From Notospermus geniculatus (taxonomy: Eukaryota; Nemertea; Pilidiophora; Heteronemertea; Lineidae): DNA of 64,000 bases. Numbering within the stretch: the first letter of the stretch is position 1; the number at the start of each line of letters is the position of its first letter. Positions 41,428 to 52,842 of this stretch are shown here, in pieces. The translations under genes and the position numbers were made by a program. The notes below the pieces were generated by a model. It had not been told where the DNA came from. It did not search any database and saw only the letters and a program-made list of their open reading frames with translations. The DNA is taken from assembly GCA_002633025.1 (NCBI GenBank), contig NMRB01001153.1, positions 122,164-186,163 of the forward strand, written 5' to 3'.

Positions 41428-44340
41428 GTAATCGATATTGCTCTATCATCCGTCTAGTTCAAATTATTAGGGAGTTTAGGAAATCAAACGATCAACGTTT
41501 ACTTTACGATAACGTTATCTTTTGGACCGAAAATGCAATACTGTATATACATGTAATCTGGTGAATTCGCAGTATGAAAAATAACGTTGTCGTAAAGTTA
41601 ACGTTTATCGTTTGATTTCTTAAACTTTGTTTTGGGATTGTTGCCCAATGTGGATAGGACTTGCAACAGTTCAAAACAAGTTTTGAAAATGTTTTAGAAA
41701 TAAAGTTGAGTTACGACGACGTGCGATTCTCCAAAAGATGTTGATCCATTTTTAATAGTTAACCAATGAGTGACCAGCATTTTTATGGACGCTACCATCT
41801 TGAAAACCGCCGTGTCCAGACGCCGGCTGCTTTTGCGACCGACCAAGGGCCGGTTGCACAAAAGTTAAAAATCACTGTTAGTTTATCTTGACGTTAACTT
41901 ATCCCAAAATGTTAGTTTTGTTAGTTAACACCAAGTTAGGGATTTTAACAGGAAAAGTTAAATTTAACAGACTTTTGTCTTTTCAACTCTTGTGCAACCG
42001 GCCCCTGACCGTGATTCCTTCACTTGGTTCCGACTAAAATTCCGTCGCAGCGCAATGAGGAACCCGCGTGCCGGAAATCCCGACAGGTCGGCGCTGCGAG
42101 CAGTGCGACCAAAACGACGTCATTGACGTCTTTTTATGTGTTGAGGCTACGTCATGAAAAAATCAGCTGTACATTTTCTACAGGAAAATTGAGATAAAGA
42201 CGGTGCCGAAATCGTCATCTATGTCTTCATTTTAAGGAAAAAAGCACCGCAAAATGTAGACATTTTCATCTGCTACAAGATTGTGTAAATTTTAATGCCA
42301 GGCGACCGAAACAAACGGGTGCTTTTCACACCAGAAATAAATGGAAATAACGTTAGAAAAAAGAAACTTCGGTCGCACTGCTCACAGCGCCACGTCGTGA
42401 CGTTAGTTCCTCCGGTTCCCCATTGTTTGTTTGTTTGTTTGTTTGCAATCGATGAGGTTATCGCCGCTTCTCCACGGAAAGATGTCGCTGCAAGCCTTTT
42501 CATTGTCTTCAGGACGTCATGTCCGTGCGAGGTGCTAGCATGAAGCCACAACGTCACATTGTCCACTCCGGCCTGCCATAGACGTTCCGTACAACGTCAC
42601 AGTCATGACAGTGGAAAAGTTTACACAACCCCATTGTAGTGCGACCTGACATCAGCATAACAGGAACATGAGTTAATTGACGTTCTGCCTTTAATGTTAA
42701 AATACCGGAATCTCAGTTTGTGATCAGCGTGGATTGGGTTGATTGAAATAGCTGTACCAGCAAGTAGACTGTAGAGTATACGTCAACAGTCGACCAGCCC
42801 AGCCTACACTGGCACACTTGCCTATTGTCAACTCATTGCTTTCTTGTGGTGAGAGAAGGGACTCGTCGTTCCACATTTTGTTCCACGTGAGCCGGCCAAA
42901 TTAGAATGCTGATTTTGCAATAGACTATATCACTCCAAAAGAGCGCAGCACCTGACGGGTACTACAGCGTCACGACGTCCCGTACTCATTCCATGACATC
43001 TTGACGTGAGACGACGTCATGATCGCTGAAACAAGTGGAGGTTTTTCGAGTGACGTCACCGNCGGTGGTAGTGACGATTTTGCTATTTTTTAGGCGCTTT
43101 TTTACGATTTTTGACACTTGAAATTTTGGCATTTTTCCTTGAAAAAGTGCTAAATTTTTAGTGTTTTGACCACCGCAGTAGCGATTTTCTAGTCTTCTAT
43201 CTGACCCCCTTCAGAGCCTATATACTCGGATGTACCAAAAGAAGGTAATCGATATTGCATCATCCGTCTAGTTCAAATTATTAGGGAGTTTAAGAAATCA
43301 AACGATCAACGTTTACTTTACGATAACGTTATCTTTTGGACCGAAAATGCAATATATGCATGTAATCTGGTGAATTCGCAGTATGAAAAATAACGTTGTC
43401 GTAAAGTTAACGTTTATCGTTTGATTTCTTAAACTTTGTTTTGGGATTGTTGCCCAATGTGGATAGGACTTGCAACAGTTCAAAACAAGTTTTGAAAATG
43501 TTTTAGAAATGTAAAGTTGAGTTACGACGATGTGCGATTCTCCAAAAGATGTTGGTCCATTTTTAATAGTTAACCAATGAGTGACCAGCATTTTTATGGA
43601 CGCTACCATCTTGAAAACCGCCGTGTCCAGACGCCGGCTGCTTTTGCGACCGACCAAGGGCCGGTTGCACAAAAGTTAAAAATCACTGTTAGTTTATCTT
43701 GACGTTAACTTATCCCAAAATGTTAGTTTTGTTAGTTAACACCAAGTTAGGGATTTTAACAGGAAAAGTTAAATTTAACAGACTTTTGTCTTTTCAACTC
43801 TTGTGCAACCGGCCCCTGACCGTGATTCCTTCACTTGGTTCCGACTAAAATTCCGTCGCAGCGCAATCGATGAGGTTTTCGCCGCTTCTCCACGGAAAGA
43901 TGTTGCTGCAAGCCTTTTCATTGTCTTCAGGACGTCATCTCCGTGTGAGGTGCTAGCATGAAGCTACAACGTCACATTGTCCACTCCGGCCTGCATTAGA
44001 CGTTCCGTACAACGTCACAGTCATGACAGTGGAAAAGTTTACACAACCCCATTGTAGTGCGACCTGACATCAGCATAACAGGAACATGAGTTAATTGACG
44101 TTCTGACTTTAATGGTAAAATACCGGAATCTCAGTTTGTGATCAGCGTGGATTGGGTTGATTGAAATAGCTGTACAAGCAAGTAGACTGTAGAGTATACG
44201 TCAACAGTCGACCAGCCCAGCCTACACTGGCACACTTGCCTATTGTCAACTCATTGCTTTCTTGTGGTGAGAGAAGGGACTGGACTCGTCGTTCCACATT
44301 TTGTTCCACGTGAGCCGGCCAAATTAGAATGCTGATTTTG
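41412..44340 (+). repeat. Internal tandem duplication within unit B
   Basis: The stretch 41412-42900 is repeated at 43227-44340 with high identity, starting in the last 16 bases of the PAN exon. Both contain a GGGAGGT-family MITE (41470 and 43284) and a CCGGTTGCACAAAAG foldback. The first copy has 393 bases (42052-42444) that the second lacks, bounded by GCAAT on both sides. Confidence 0.8.
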
Positions 44341-44720
44341 CAATTGATATAATATCATAAAGGAATACATTTATGGTAATAGATCATTGAGTAAATCTTT
44401 GTCATTTTCCCCATGGGTAATTCTTGATCTCTGAAACTTGTCATTGAAACACCTCGACCATTTGTCAACATTCTCCAAACAATTTTGACCAACAACGAAC
44501 GTCAACACGAGCTCTGGGCGCTGCATGAAGAGCTGCACGCAGATGACTTATTACATGTACATGTAAGGGAAACGTGATGCACACAGTCATGGCAAATACA
44601 GAAATTGCGATGTTGGTACTGGACGCAAGGGCCCAACGCGCCGCGTAGCGGCCAACAGCGAAGCTAGCCAAAGACTTTTCACGGGTCACTCAATAGAATT
44701 GGACTCATAGATGAAATGCG

Positions 44721-45330
44721 NNNNNNNNNNNNNNNNNNNNNNNNNNNNNNNNNNNNNNNNNNNNNNNNNNNNNNNNNNNNNNNNNNNNNNNNNNNNNNNN
44801 NNNNNNNNNNNNNNNNNNNNNNNNNNNNNNNNNNNNNNNNNNNNNNNNNNNNNNNNNNNNNNNNNNNNNNNNNNNNNNNNNNNNNNNNNNNNNNNNNNNN
44901 NNNNNNNNNNNNNNNNNNNNNNNNNNNNNNNNNNNNNNNNNNNNNNNNNNNNNNNNNNNNNNNNNNNNNNNNNNNNNNNNNNNNNNNNNNNNNNNNNNNN
45001 NNNNNNNNNNNNNNNNNNNNNNNNNNNNNNNNNNNNNNNNNNNNNNNNNNNNNNNNNNNNNNNNNNNNNNNNNNNNNNNNNNNNNNNNNNNNNNNNNNNN
45101 NNNNNNNNNNNNNNNNNNNNNNNNNNNNNNNNNNNNNNNNNNNNNNNNNNNNNNNNNNNNNNNNNNNNNNNNNNNNNNNNNNNNNNNNNNNNNNNNNNNN
45201 NNNNNNNNNNNNNNNNNNNNNNNNNNNNNNNNNNNNNNNNNNNNNNNNNNNNNNNNNNNNNNNNNNNNNNNNNNNNNNNNNNNNNNNNNNNNNNNNNNNN
45301 NNNNNNNNNNNNNNNNNNNNNNNNNNNNNN
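44721..45330. other. Assembly gap, 610 N
   Basis: Undetermined bases inside unit B, between intron sequence homologous to 36100-36150 and the type 1 exon. Nothing can be said of its content. Confidence 1.
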
Positions 45331-45625
45331 TTTTTTTGCTGAAAACGTTTTCTCGCAGGATGAATATCTCCCCAGCCCTTCCATTTCCCTACAAATCTGC
45401 ATTTGCTAATAAATACTTATAACCACAGATCCCTGTCAGCTGCCCTGCATTCAGAGAGACTTTTCACTAAAGTCTCACTGAATGCAGGGCAGCTGACTAC
45501 CATCGACATTCCCCTCCCAGTCACCAAAAATATCAACACCACAACTAACGTTCAAGACTACTGGATTACTTCTTAAAAGTTCGGTTCGGTTAGGGTGCGG
45601 TTATCCAATATTTGCTTATCTCTAG

Positions 45626-46729
45626 GAAAACCATATTCTTTCCTTCCGTCTAATGAAACGTCTTCCGCTTGTCCCACCGATTGCAAGTGACAGAATTCAA
45701 AATGGTCCAACAATATGTTTCCACATAGTCGAACCCGACAGATTACTGGTTATAGTCACTTATATGGAATTACCTTATCGTAATGAAAGGATAATCGTAT
45801 ACAGACCCACACCTAGCAACAATGCTGTCCGTTTTCAGTTACAATACAACAGCTCGTATTTTTATCGAAAATACGACGCGTATGTTGATACACATAGTGT
45901 TTCAACTTACTCCATTTTGTTTTATTGGAAAGTTTGGAAGACAGGGTTTTCTTTTAAAGAGGGAAAACTATTTGATTTTTCAGTTGGGAAATTTACAGGT
46001 CATATCCTGCTTCCGCAATATAGCTTAGGTTTCAAGTGTGGTGCAACTGTCATCAGTTTGAAGGGGAAGAAGAAGATTGAGGCGTCCCTCTATTTTATTA
46101 ACATTCATATCTTCGCTGTTTGGTGCCGTCGTCCAAGACCGAACTTCATTATCATTTATGTTACACGCTTTAAGAATAAAAGTAATGAATTGCTAGTAAG
46201 CTTCTTTCCCCGAAATATATTAAGTTTTGCGGGAATGAACTGGAGATCCGAGTACGCCTATCCGATTTACGGCAGCTCTGAGTTTTTGTTGGGTTTTTTC
46301 AAGCGAGATACCATCACTTTTGTTCGTTGGCGTTATACAAAAAATCAAAAGTTGATCAAGTACACACAACGAACATTCACTCTCCCAACCAATTATACGA
46401 TTTTGCAAAATAATTACGGGACATCGTTGATACGATTTTGGGATCGTCATCCAACACCAATACGGTTAGGGGTGTTCAAAGTGCAGGAGGGATCATGTCT
46501 TCCTAAAGTGCCTTTGTGCCCTGCTGTCGATTTGGTTAGGCACAAAATCATCCATATACACCGGAAGACGGACGATTTCGATACAGGAACATATGGACTT
46601 TTGGGTAGATTTGTTGATTTTTTTATTCAAAACAGTGAAGGTAGATTATTGCATATTCACCCTTCGAGGGCACCTGGGGGCGATTCGCGTCGGCTTTACT
46701 TAGTGAATATGTATGAACCAATAATTTGA
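45626..46729 (+). CDS. Unit B type 1 terminal exon, intact (367 aa)
   Basis: Acceptor gcttatctctag, phase 0, beginning ENHILSFRLMKRLPLVPPIA, and open to TGA. Landmarks: ERIIVYRPTPSNNAVRFQL, FYWKVWKTGFSFKEGKLFDF, SVGKFTGHILLP, VWCRRPRPNFIIIYVTRFKN, FLLGFFKRDTITF, IRFWDRHPTPIRLGVF and the end LVNMYEPII. Aromatic, strand-rich sequence with no recognised domain. The motif LFDFSVGKFTG aligns with LCDIARGTLTG of type 2. The PAN exon of this unit is broken, so a functional protein from unit B is doubtful unless the gap hides another 5' exon. Confidence 0.7.
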   Translation, partial: ENHILSFRLMKRLPLVPPIASDRIQNGPTICFHIVEPDRLLVIVTYMELPYRNERIIVYRPTPSNNAVRFQLQYNSSYFYRKYDAYVDTHSVSTYSILFYWKVWKTGFSFKEGKLFDFSVGKFTGHILLPQYSLGFKCGATVISLKGKKKIEASLYFINIHIFAVWCRRPRPNFIIIYVTRFKNKSNELLVSFFPRNILSFAGMNWRSEYAYPIYGSSEFLLGFFKRDTITFVRWRYTKNQKLIKYTQRTFTLPTNYTILQNNYGTSLIRFWDRHPTPIRLGVFKVQEGSCLPKVPLCPAVDLVRHKIIHIHRKTDDFDTGTYGLLGRFVDFFIQNSEGRLLHIHPSRAPGGDSRRLYLVNMYEPII

Positions 46730-46784
46730 TAGAAATTCGGGTTTAATGAATTAGCGGTTACGAAGGTCTCACCGCATTCATAGC

Positions 46785-48170
46785 GTGGTTTCAAAACTAA
46801 AACCAGGCATGATTTCATTTTTGGTTTCTTGGGGAGTTAGTGTCAGCTTTAGTCCGAGATTTGGTTTAAAACTAAAGCTAAAACTTGGTGGTAATTTGAA
46901 ACCAGCCTGATGCTAAAACCAACAAAATGACTGACTTTGCAATGAGATAAGACCTAATTCATCGTATCCATGACGTAGGCCTAAATTTTCTAAGTTGAAT
47001 GTGATTCACAACAGTGCAGCCATCTGATGGGCACTGACGTTAACTAGTGACTTTTGTTTTGTGTTGATGTGACATTTGAGAATGTGTTGTCTTCTGGAAT
47101 GTCACGGCACATACGTCGTTCTGTGACGTTCCGCGTTTAGCCCACCAGCTTTCTTCAGCAAAGCAATGCATTTTGCCCACCACCTTTGCGTCATTACGGC
47201 GACGTCAGCAATAGCGGACACGGAGTTACGTCGTGGAAACGATGAATACCTGGTTTTAGACTGAAACCAAACGTGATTTCAATCACAGAATGCGGTTTGC
47301 TTGCGTCAAAGGTAGACATGCGGTACAAACGTGGTACAATGTACAATGTATTTAATAGAATGGTGATGTACGGTGTTGACACGGTCGTGTACGATCCATA
47401 TGCGGTCTAGGCGATATTGCGATATTTTTTTCTGCGGTTCAGAACGGTTGTGAAAGGTGACAACAAGGTAGCAACACGGTGATTCCCGGTTTTAAAAACC
47501 GCCGTGAAAATTTAAACATGTTGAAAATCCTGCGGTTCCACAAACGAGGTAGCGGTCAACGGCGGTCAGTGGCGAACATCCCCGTGTTGAACCGCCGTCA
47601 GAACCGCGCCCTCGTGTGAGACCTACTTGAAATGAAGGGACAGCATTGTGTAGTCACCAAGTGGCGATGCTACCGCTGACAACCTTGTTACCACCGTGTT
47701 CTGTGCGTGTTGTTGCCCACCAATATCTTGTGGCCACCGCGCAATACATGTATCTCCGGGACCGCATGTGATCCTGTTAACACCATGCAACATTCGTCTA
47801 GCACCACGTCTGGCCGCAGTTGTACCGCATGGCAGTTGTACCTTGATGACACCTCAAGACCACCATGATTAACGTCCATTAAACCGTGTTTTCACCTACC
47901 TTGTCACAGTTTTTGTGCCAAACCGCCATCATTTTGGCGGTTCAGCACGGTTTGAGGACCGTGTTGAACCGCCATCAGAACCGTCCTCATGTGAGGCCCG
48001 CTTAAGTAACCGGCCTGCATCTACTTCCACCGCCCCGAGAATCTCGCGGCGAACTGAAGTGGCCCGAGGAAGGTGGAGGTCAATTTTGTTTCGCTTTTAC
48101 ACGGGGAAAAATACTACAGTAACCGAACCTTCTTCGATCCAGTCTCTATCCGGACCATGTAAAAAGGCCA
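46785..48170. repeat. Word-rich repeat tracts between type 1 and type 2 exons of unit B
   Basis: The stretch 46785-46925 and its end near 47250 contain AAACTAAAACC/GGTTTTAG words. From about 47400 to 47990, ACGGT, ACCGC and CCGTG words recur on both strands (for example GAACCGCCGTCAGAACCG), ending CTCATGTGAGGCCCGC. Unit A has none of this in the equivalent 37310-37450, so these are insertions. Confidence 0.55.
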
Positions 48171-48183
48171 ATTATTTCCGTAG

Positions 48184-49152
48184 GGTAAACGCTGGTCTAA
48201 CTATAGGATAAGCAACACCGGCACATTTCGACCACCAATAATAATTGCTGGGTGGCATGTACATGTAGTCTGGATCTTTGACTGGAAGAGCGGCTGGATT
48301 ATTGTGGTTGACCGCATGCTGGCCACCTCCCCGTTGAGCTCTGTTAAAGTATACCATCAGAACAGGAGGAAGAATTATCTTATTCTTTATGAGAAACAGG
48401 TTTTTCTTCAGCCGTATTCTATCATAAAGGACGCTGTATATAAACGGTTTATATTTCTCTGCAAGGAAAGACAACTTACACTTTGTGATATTGCTCGTGG
48501 CACTCTTTCGGGAAAAGTGATCGTCCCGACAACTGAAAGATGCCAGCGACTGCGATTGCGATATAGCTTAACCATTGGACTGGGAAAGCTCCTTCTCTCT
48601 TGTCGTCATGATGTACGCACAATCTACGACATGAACGAATCTAATAACCAATCAAACGATTTTAACCTTCTTCTTACACACGGGCTTCGTGTTAATATTC
48701 GAAGAGGGACATCCTTCCGATTTCAAAAGGGAATGCACTACCTCTCGGAGATGGATTCTGGACACGTTTGTTTATTATCCCATGTTGAAGAATTCGCATA
48801 TGAACCAGTGAAATACCACGTTGAGTTTCTTAGATTTTTTGAAACATGTCGCCATTTCAGGGTTAAATTTGACGTTTGGTCTGGCCTGTTTTTCCTGATA
48901 GGCGTTCCCTTGCCTTGCGCTGTGGCAATGGAGCAGATCCCTGACCCCAAGAACGGTCTCGTAAAACAAGGAAACGGCATGTTCACATTTCATGAAACAT
49001 TGACCTTATTTCACCCTAAAACCTATGATACGAATAACGATCATTTCGAGTTTAGCCCGAACGACGGGTCGTTAATGCATTTTGTTCAAAGGAAAACACG
49101 TGACCAAAAAGCGAGTATCGTTCGAGTGGTGATGTACGCAGCAGACGAGTGA
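48184..49152 (+). CDS. Unit B type 2 terminal exon, intact (322 aa)
   Basis: Acceptor attatttccgtag, phase 0, GKRWSNYRISNTGTFRP, open to TGA. It is the same length as the unit A copy and closely similar throughout: WIFDWKSGWIIVV, VYHQNRRKNYLILYEKQ, LCDIARGTLSGKVIVP, IVRVVMYAADE. An insertion of CATGTA near 48258-48267 adds His-Val in frame. Confidence 0.7.
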   Translation, partial: GKRWSNYRISNTGTFRPPIIIAGWHVHVVWIFDWKSGWIIVVDRMLATSPLSSVKVYHQNRRKNYLILYEKQVFLQPYSIIKDAVYKRFIFLCKERQLTLCDIARGTLSGKVIVPTTERCQRLRLRYSLTIGLGKLLLSCRHDVRTIYDMNESNNQSNDFNLLLTHGLRVNIRRGTSFRFQKGMHYLSEMDSGHVCLLSHVEEFAYEPVKYHVEFLRFFETCRHFRVKFDVWSGLFFLIGVPLPCAVAMEQIPDPKNGLVKQGNGMFTFHETLTLFHPKTYDTNNDHFEFSPNDGSLMHFVQRKTRDQKASIVRVVMYAADE

Positions 49153-49721
49153 TGGGCCTCTCCTCCTCGCCGGAAAATCTCACACTCTAACTCCACTCGC
49201 GCTTAATGTTAGACAAATAATCATCCCCTCGCAAATACACCGAAACCCGTCGTCTTCGAAGGAAATCTTCTGTCACTTCTCGTCGACTGTCGCTACTGTG
49301 TGTTGGTCAAGATATACATGAACATGTACTCCAAAAACGAGAGCGAATCCAAATTGCTGTCATACTCGGAGAAAATGGCGCCTTCATTGTGGTAACCGAC
49401 GGGAAGACATCTACATGTACACACATATACCGTATACATGTAAGTAAAATAGTTCACTTGTTGACGACGGTGAGTCAGGCCAGGATCCTCGATCATCCGA
49501 TCACCATGCAGTCGAACAATCATTTTCGGCCGGCGGATGGCGTGACAAGCGCGAGATTCAAGATGGCCGACAGACAAGTCATTGAATTGCTACGCAGCGT
49601 GCATGCTAATATCAGCGGTGGGGAGGCTGCTTTACCATTTTTCCAAACGTTTTTTGCTGCCAGTCTGAGACACATCAAAGATATACTGAATGACAACCTC
49701 TAAACCATCTCTTAAATAAAG

Positions 49722-49830
49722 CCTCCTGCACACCGGAGCTGTCTGCTGAGCAAAAAGTCAGCAGATTTTGCTCAGCAGATAGCTCTCGCGTGTGCGCGTA
49801 TTTTCGGCGAGTTTTCTGCCGAAACGATCC
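49722..49830. repeat. Fragment of the GCTGAGCAAA foldback family
   Basis: Contains GTCTGCTGAGCAAAAAGTC, mirrored GCTCAGCAGATAGCTC, and GTGTGCGCGTATTTTCGGCG, matching the outer arms of 15328-16275. It interrupts the sequence just before the decayed lectin exon of unit B. Confidence 0.6.
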
Positions 49831-49945
49831 TTTGAAGGCCGATTCCTCCGTTGAAAAGATACAGATCGACGCCTTATCATGAGAAGACGAGACAAAACCA
49901 CCACACTTTGCGAAGTACAGGTGTACAGCGAGAAATTAAAGGGAC
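49820..49945 (+). pseudogene. Decayed F-type lectin exon at the end of unit B
   Basis: GAAACGATCCTTTGAAGGCC through GCGAAGTACAGGTGTACAGCG corresponds to unit A 38992-39127 and lectin exon 29, with further deletions. The next 300 bases match unit A 39128-39220 (AAAATACG...TCTATGATTC). Confidence 0.7.
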
Positions 49946-51807
49946 CCTAGAGGCAGCTTGCTATTAGGCTACTAACAGTACTTCCACTATGCAACAGGTG
50001 ACGCTCGTAACCATGAACTCATGAATTGTGGATCAAATGTTGTCATTGATGAAATTTTACTTCCAAAATGATGCCCAAGTTGGATCCTCATGCACCAATT
50101 CTGTGTTAGTAATCATATCAATATGCACTAAAAATCTGCCTCTATAGAGGCAGATTTTTAGTGCCCTTTAGAGGCCCTTTAAAATGGCCTGAAATTGAAA
50201 GTTGACTTCCATTTGAGCATCGCTTTGTCGATGGCAAAAAATACGTACATGTATCTATGATTCGCAAAACATTAAAAAAGCCAACGTGAAATTTCTGCCG
50301 GAGACAGCAAATTGAAAATAGCGTTACACGCACTGACAGCTCTAGGCATAAATCCCAGTCCTCCCTGGACAGCCATTTACAACTGACGGTTATAATTATC
50401 TGTCCGCCGGACAATGGTTTATACCACCAAATTTGTTACTGAGCGTCCGGCGGACGACCGATGACGGGTACACTCGTTTACGCTGCACCGGTGTATGAAA
50501 TAAATCTCCAGCGATTCACACTTCATTGGAAAACAAGCCGACATTTCAGCTGCACTGGCAAACACAGGGTTGATATTCATCAAACCATGCTGGCTTAGTT
50601 GGTTGCTAGTTGTGTACATTGGCCTGCACAAACTGGACACTTCAGCAAGTAACTAGGCATAGCAGGGTTTTATGAATATGGGCCCAGCGTATGATTATCA
50701 AAAATTAGACTATATCGCATTCATAATTCTGGATGATCTTAACTGCCAAACATAAAAATATCATTTCATTTTCCTATTGATTTTTGTGTCATCACCACCA
50801 AAATGTTGGTTTTATCGATTCAAGATTTTGGTGGAAATTTCAGAATAAAGCCTATTGTTCAGTCGTTGTTTGGTTCCCCAGTCATTCAGAAATGATGAAG
50901 ATCTACAAATAGACGCGTTGATCATTTCTTGAAAATGCTATCGCAATCCCACGATATTTAGATAGGTCTATTTCAGTTTTTTTATGACTTAGTAACTAAG
51001 CATAGCAGGGTTTTATGAATATGGGCCCAGCGTATGATTATCAAAAATTAGACTATTGATGATCTTATAACTGCCAAACATAAAAATATCATTTCATTTT
51101 CCTATTGATTTTTGTGTCATCACCACCAAAATGTTGGTTTTATCGATTCAAGATTTTGGTGGAAATTTCAGAATAAAGCCTATTGTTCAGTCATTGTATT
51201 CATTCACTGCGCCCAAGAGATTCAATCGAGCAATCCTTTACGACAAAACAGTAGCTGACACAATATCGAAATTCTAGAAGCCGGACAAGCGTATATTAAT
51301 TGAATTCTACTTCTCCGCATTGCACTTCGGAACTCGTTGAGGCAGACGTTGCAATCAAGCCTATAGTGGGATGAACCATTGTTGTTGACCACCATCTGAC
51401 AGTAGCTGATGTTTGAACTTATACATGTATCTTAACTGATTTAATATCATGTTGCCCTGCCTTTGCTCTTCTCCATACATGTGCATGTACTTTCCCATGG
51501 GGAAGAGCACGAAGCAGGGCAAAATTATGATATTATGCAAGTACAAACGTCGACTGGTCAGCTATATGTAGGGTCAGCTAGTGTTTGGTTCATCTTACCC
51601 CAGTCATTCAGAATTGATGAAGACCTACAAATAGACGCGTTGGTCATTCCTTGAAAAATGCTATCGCAATCCCACGATATTTAGATAGGTCTATTTCAGT
51701 TTTTTTATGACTTTAGCATTATCGCCTTGAAAGATAGGTGGGAGACAGTGCCGACGTTCTGGACATGAAAAATGTACCAATAACAAACCAAGAGATGAAT
51801 AACCGGT

Positions 51808-52080
51808 ATGATGGTAATAGTTAGAAGCTTAGTCCGTGAGTATTTTCGGACGATAGTGCGGGATTGGGGCATGTTGCCAGGATCAGCTATAAAGCAGCAA
51901 GACGTTGATTCGGTTTTGGTCTGTGCTACACTTTGTTGTCAGCTGAAATGTACGACCTTTGCTGTAGTACATGTACCAGTAGATATGGCCTTGGTTTGTC
52001 AAATGAGTCAAAAGAAAGGAACGTGCATGGAGAAAACGGAGGCGTTTGAATCCCGAGGAGCTCGGATGTACCAAAGGAAG
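51808..52080 (+). CDS. Unit C PAN/apple-like exon
   Basis: Ninety-one codons, ATG to donor AAG|GTAATA, phase 0. It is the same as the unit A exon except for a two-codon insertion (AVVHVPVDMA against AVVPVDKA) caused by six extra bases at 51970-51975. All PAN cysteines are present. The only downstream terminal exon is type 1 at 52843, so this unit could encode PAN plus type 1. Confidence 0.65.
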
Positions 52081-52149
52081 GTAATAGATAAGTTATTACT
52101 CTATCATGTCTATCGTCCGTCTAGTTCAAATTATTTTCAAATTATTTAT

Positions 52150-52345
52150 TCAAATTATTTGGTCGATGGGGACATAAATTCGTGATTTAATATTGGCATA
52201 AAATAGGAATTTATATGGACATTAAATAAGGAGTGCGATAATATATCCACATTAAAAACTCAGCTGCGATTGGTTGATTTAGTGTGGACATAAATTGGTG
52301 ATTTACAATGTACTGTGGACATAAAATCGGAATTAATGTGGACAT
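52150..52345. repeat. Degenerate GGACATAAATT repeat tract
   Basis: GGACATAAATTCG, TGGACATTAAAT and TCCACATTAAA recur; related to the large palindrome at 60514-61422. Confidence 0.55.
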
Positions 52346-52842
52346 TAAATATGAATTGTGCCCACCCCGGCCTGCGATACACGTGTCTCACGACTCGGGA
52401 AATATTCCAGAATGCATCGCTCCAAGATGCGGAATTTCGCCAAGCGATGTGGCGAAAACCTTTACTCTGGAAGCATTGCCGTGTACGATCAGCGCTGTGA
52501 CTAAATACCGAAATTGCGATGTTGGGACTGGAGTAGGCCTATTACAAATTAAGTTCAGTTCGAGTGAGGTGCGGTTATCCAATATTTGATTATAATTACA
52601 GAAAGTGCTGGGGACTCTGCTGCAGGGAATTTCTGTAAAATTACTGCAGAATTACTACTGTAAATTTAATAATTTCTAACAGTGAAGCGATGTGGCGAAA
52701 ACCTTTACTCTGGAAGCATTGCCGTGTACGATCAGCGCTGTGACAAAATACCGAAATTGCGATGTTGGGACTGGAGTAGGCCTATTACAAATTAAGTTCA
52801 GTTCGAGTGAGGTGCGGTTATCCAATATTTGATTATATCTAG

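Larger units (their letters stand above)
39565..50480 (+). repeat. Tandem unit B (about 10.9 kb, with N gap)
   Basis: Same order as unit A: CACACGGCCTAC microsatellite, PAN exon (41162), type 1 exon (45626), type 2 exon (48184), decayed lectin fragment (49820). It is enlarged by an internal duplication (41412-42900 and 43225-44340), the 610-base gap and extra repeats at 46785-48170. Confidence 0.75.

Noticed and set aside
44686-45409. Long ORFs across 44711-45409
   Set aside because: They consist almost entirely of the N gap.
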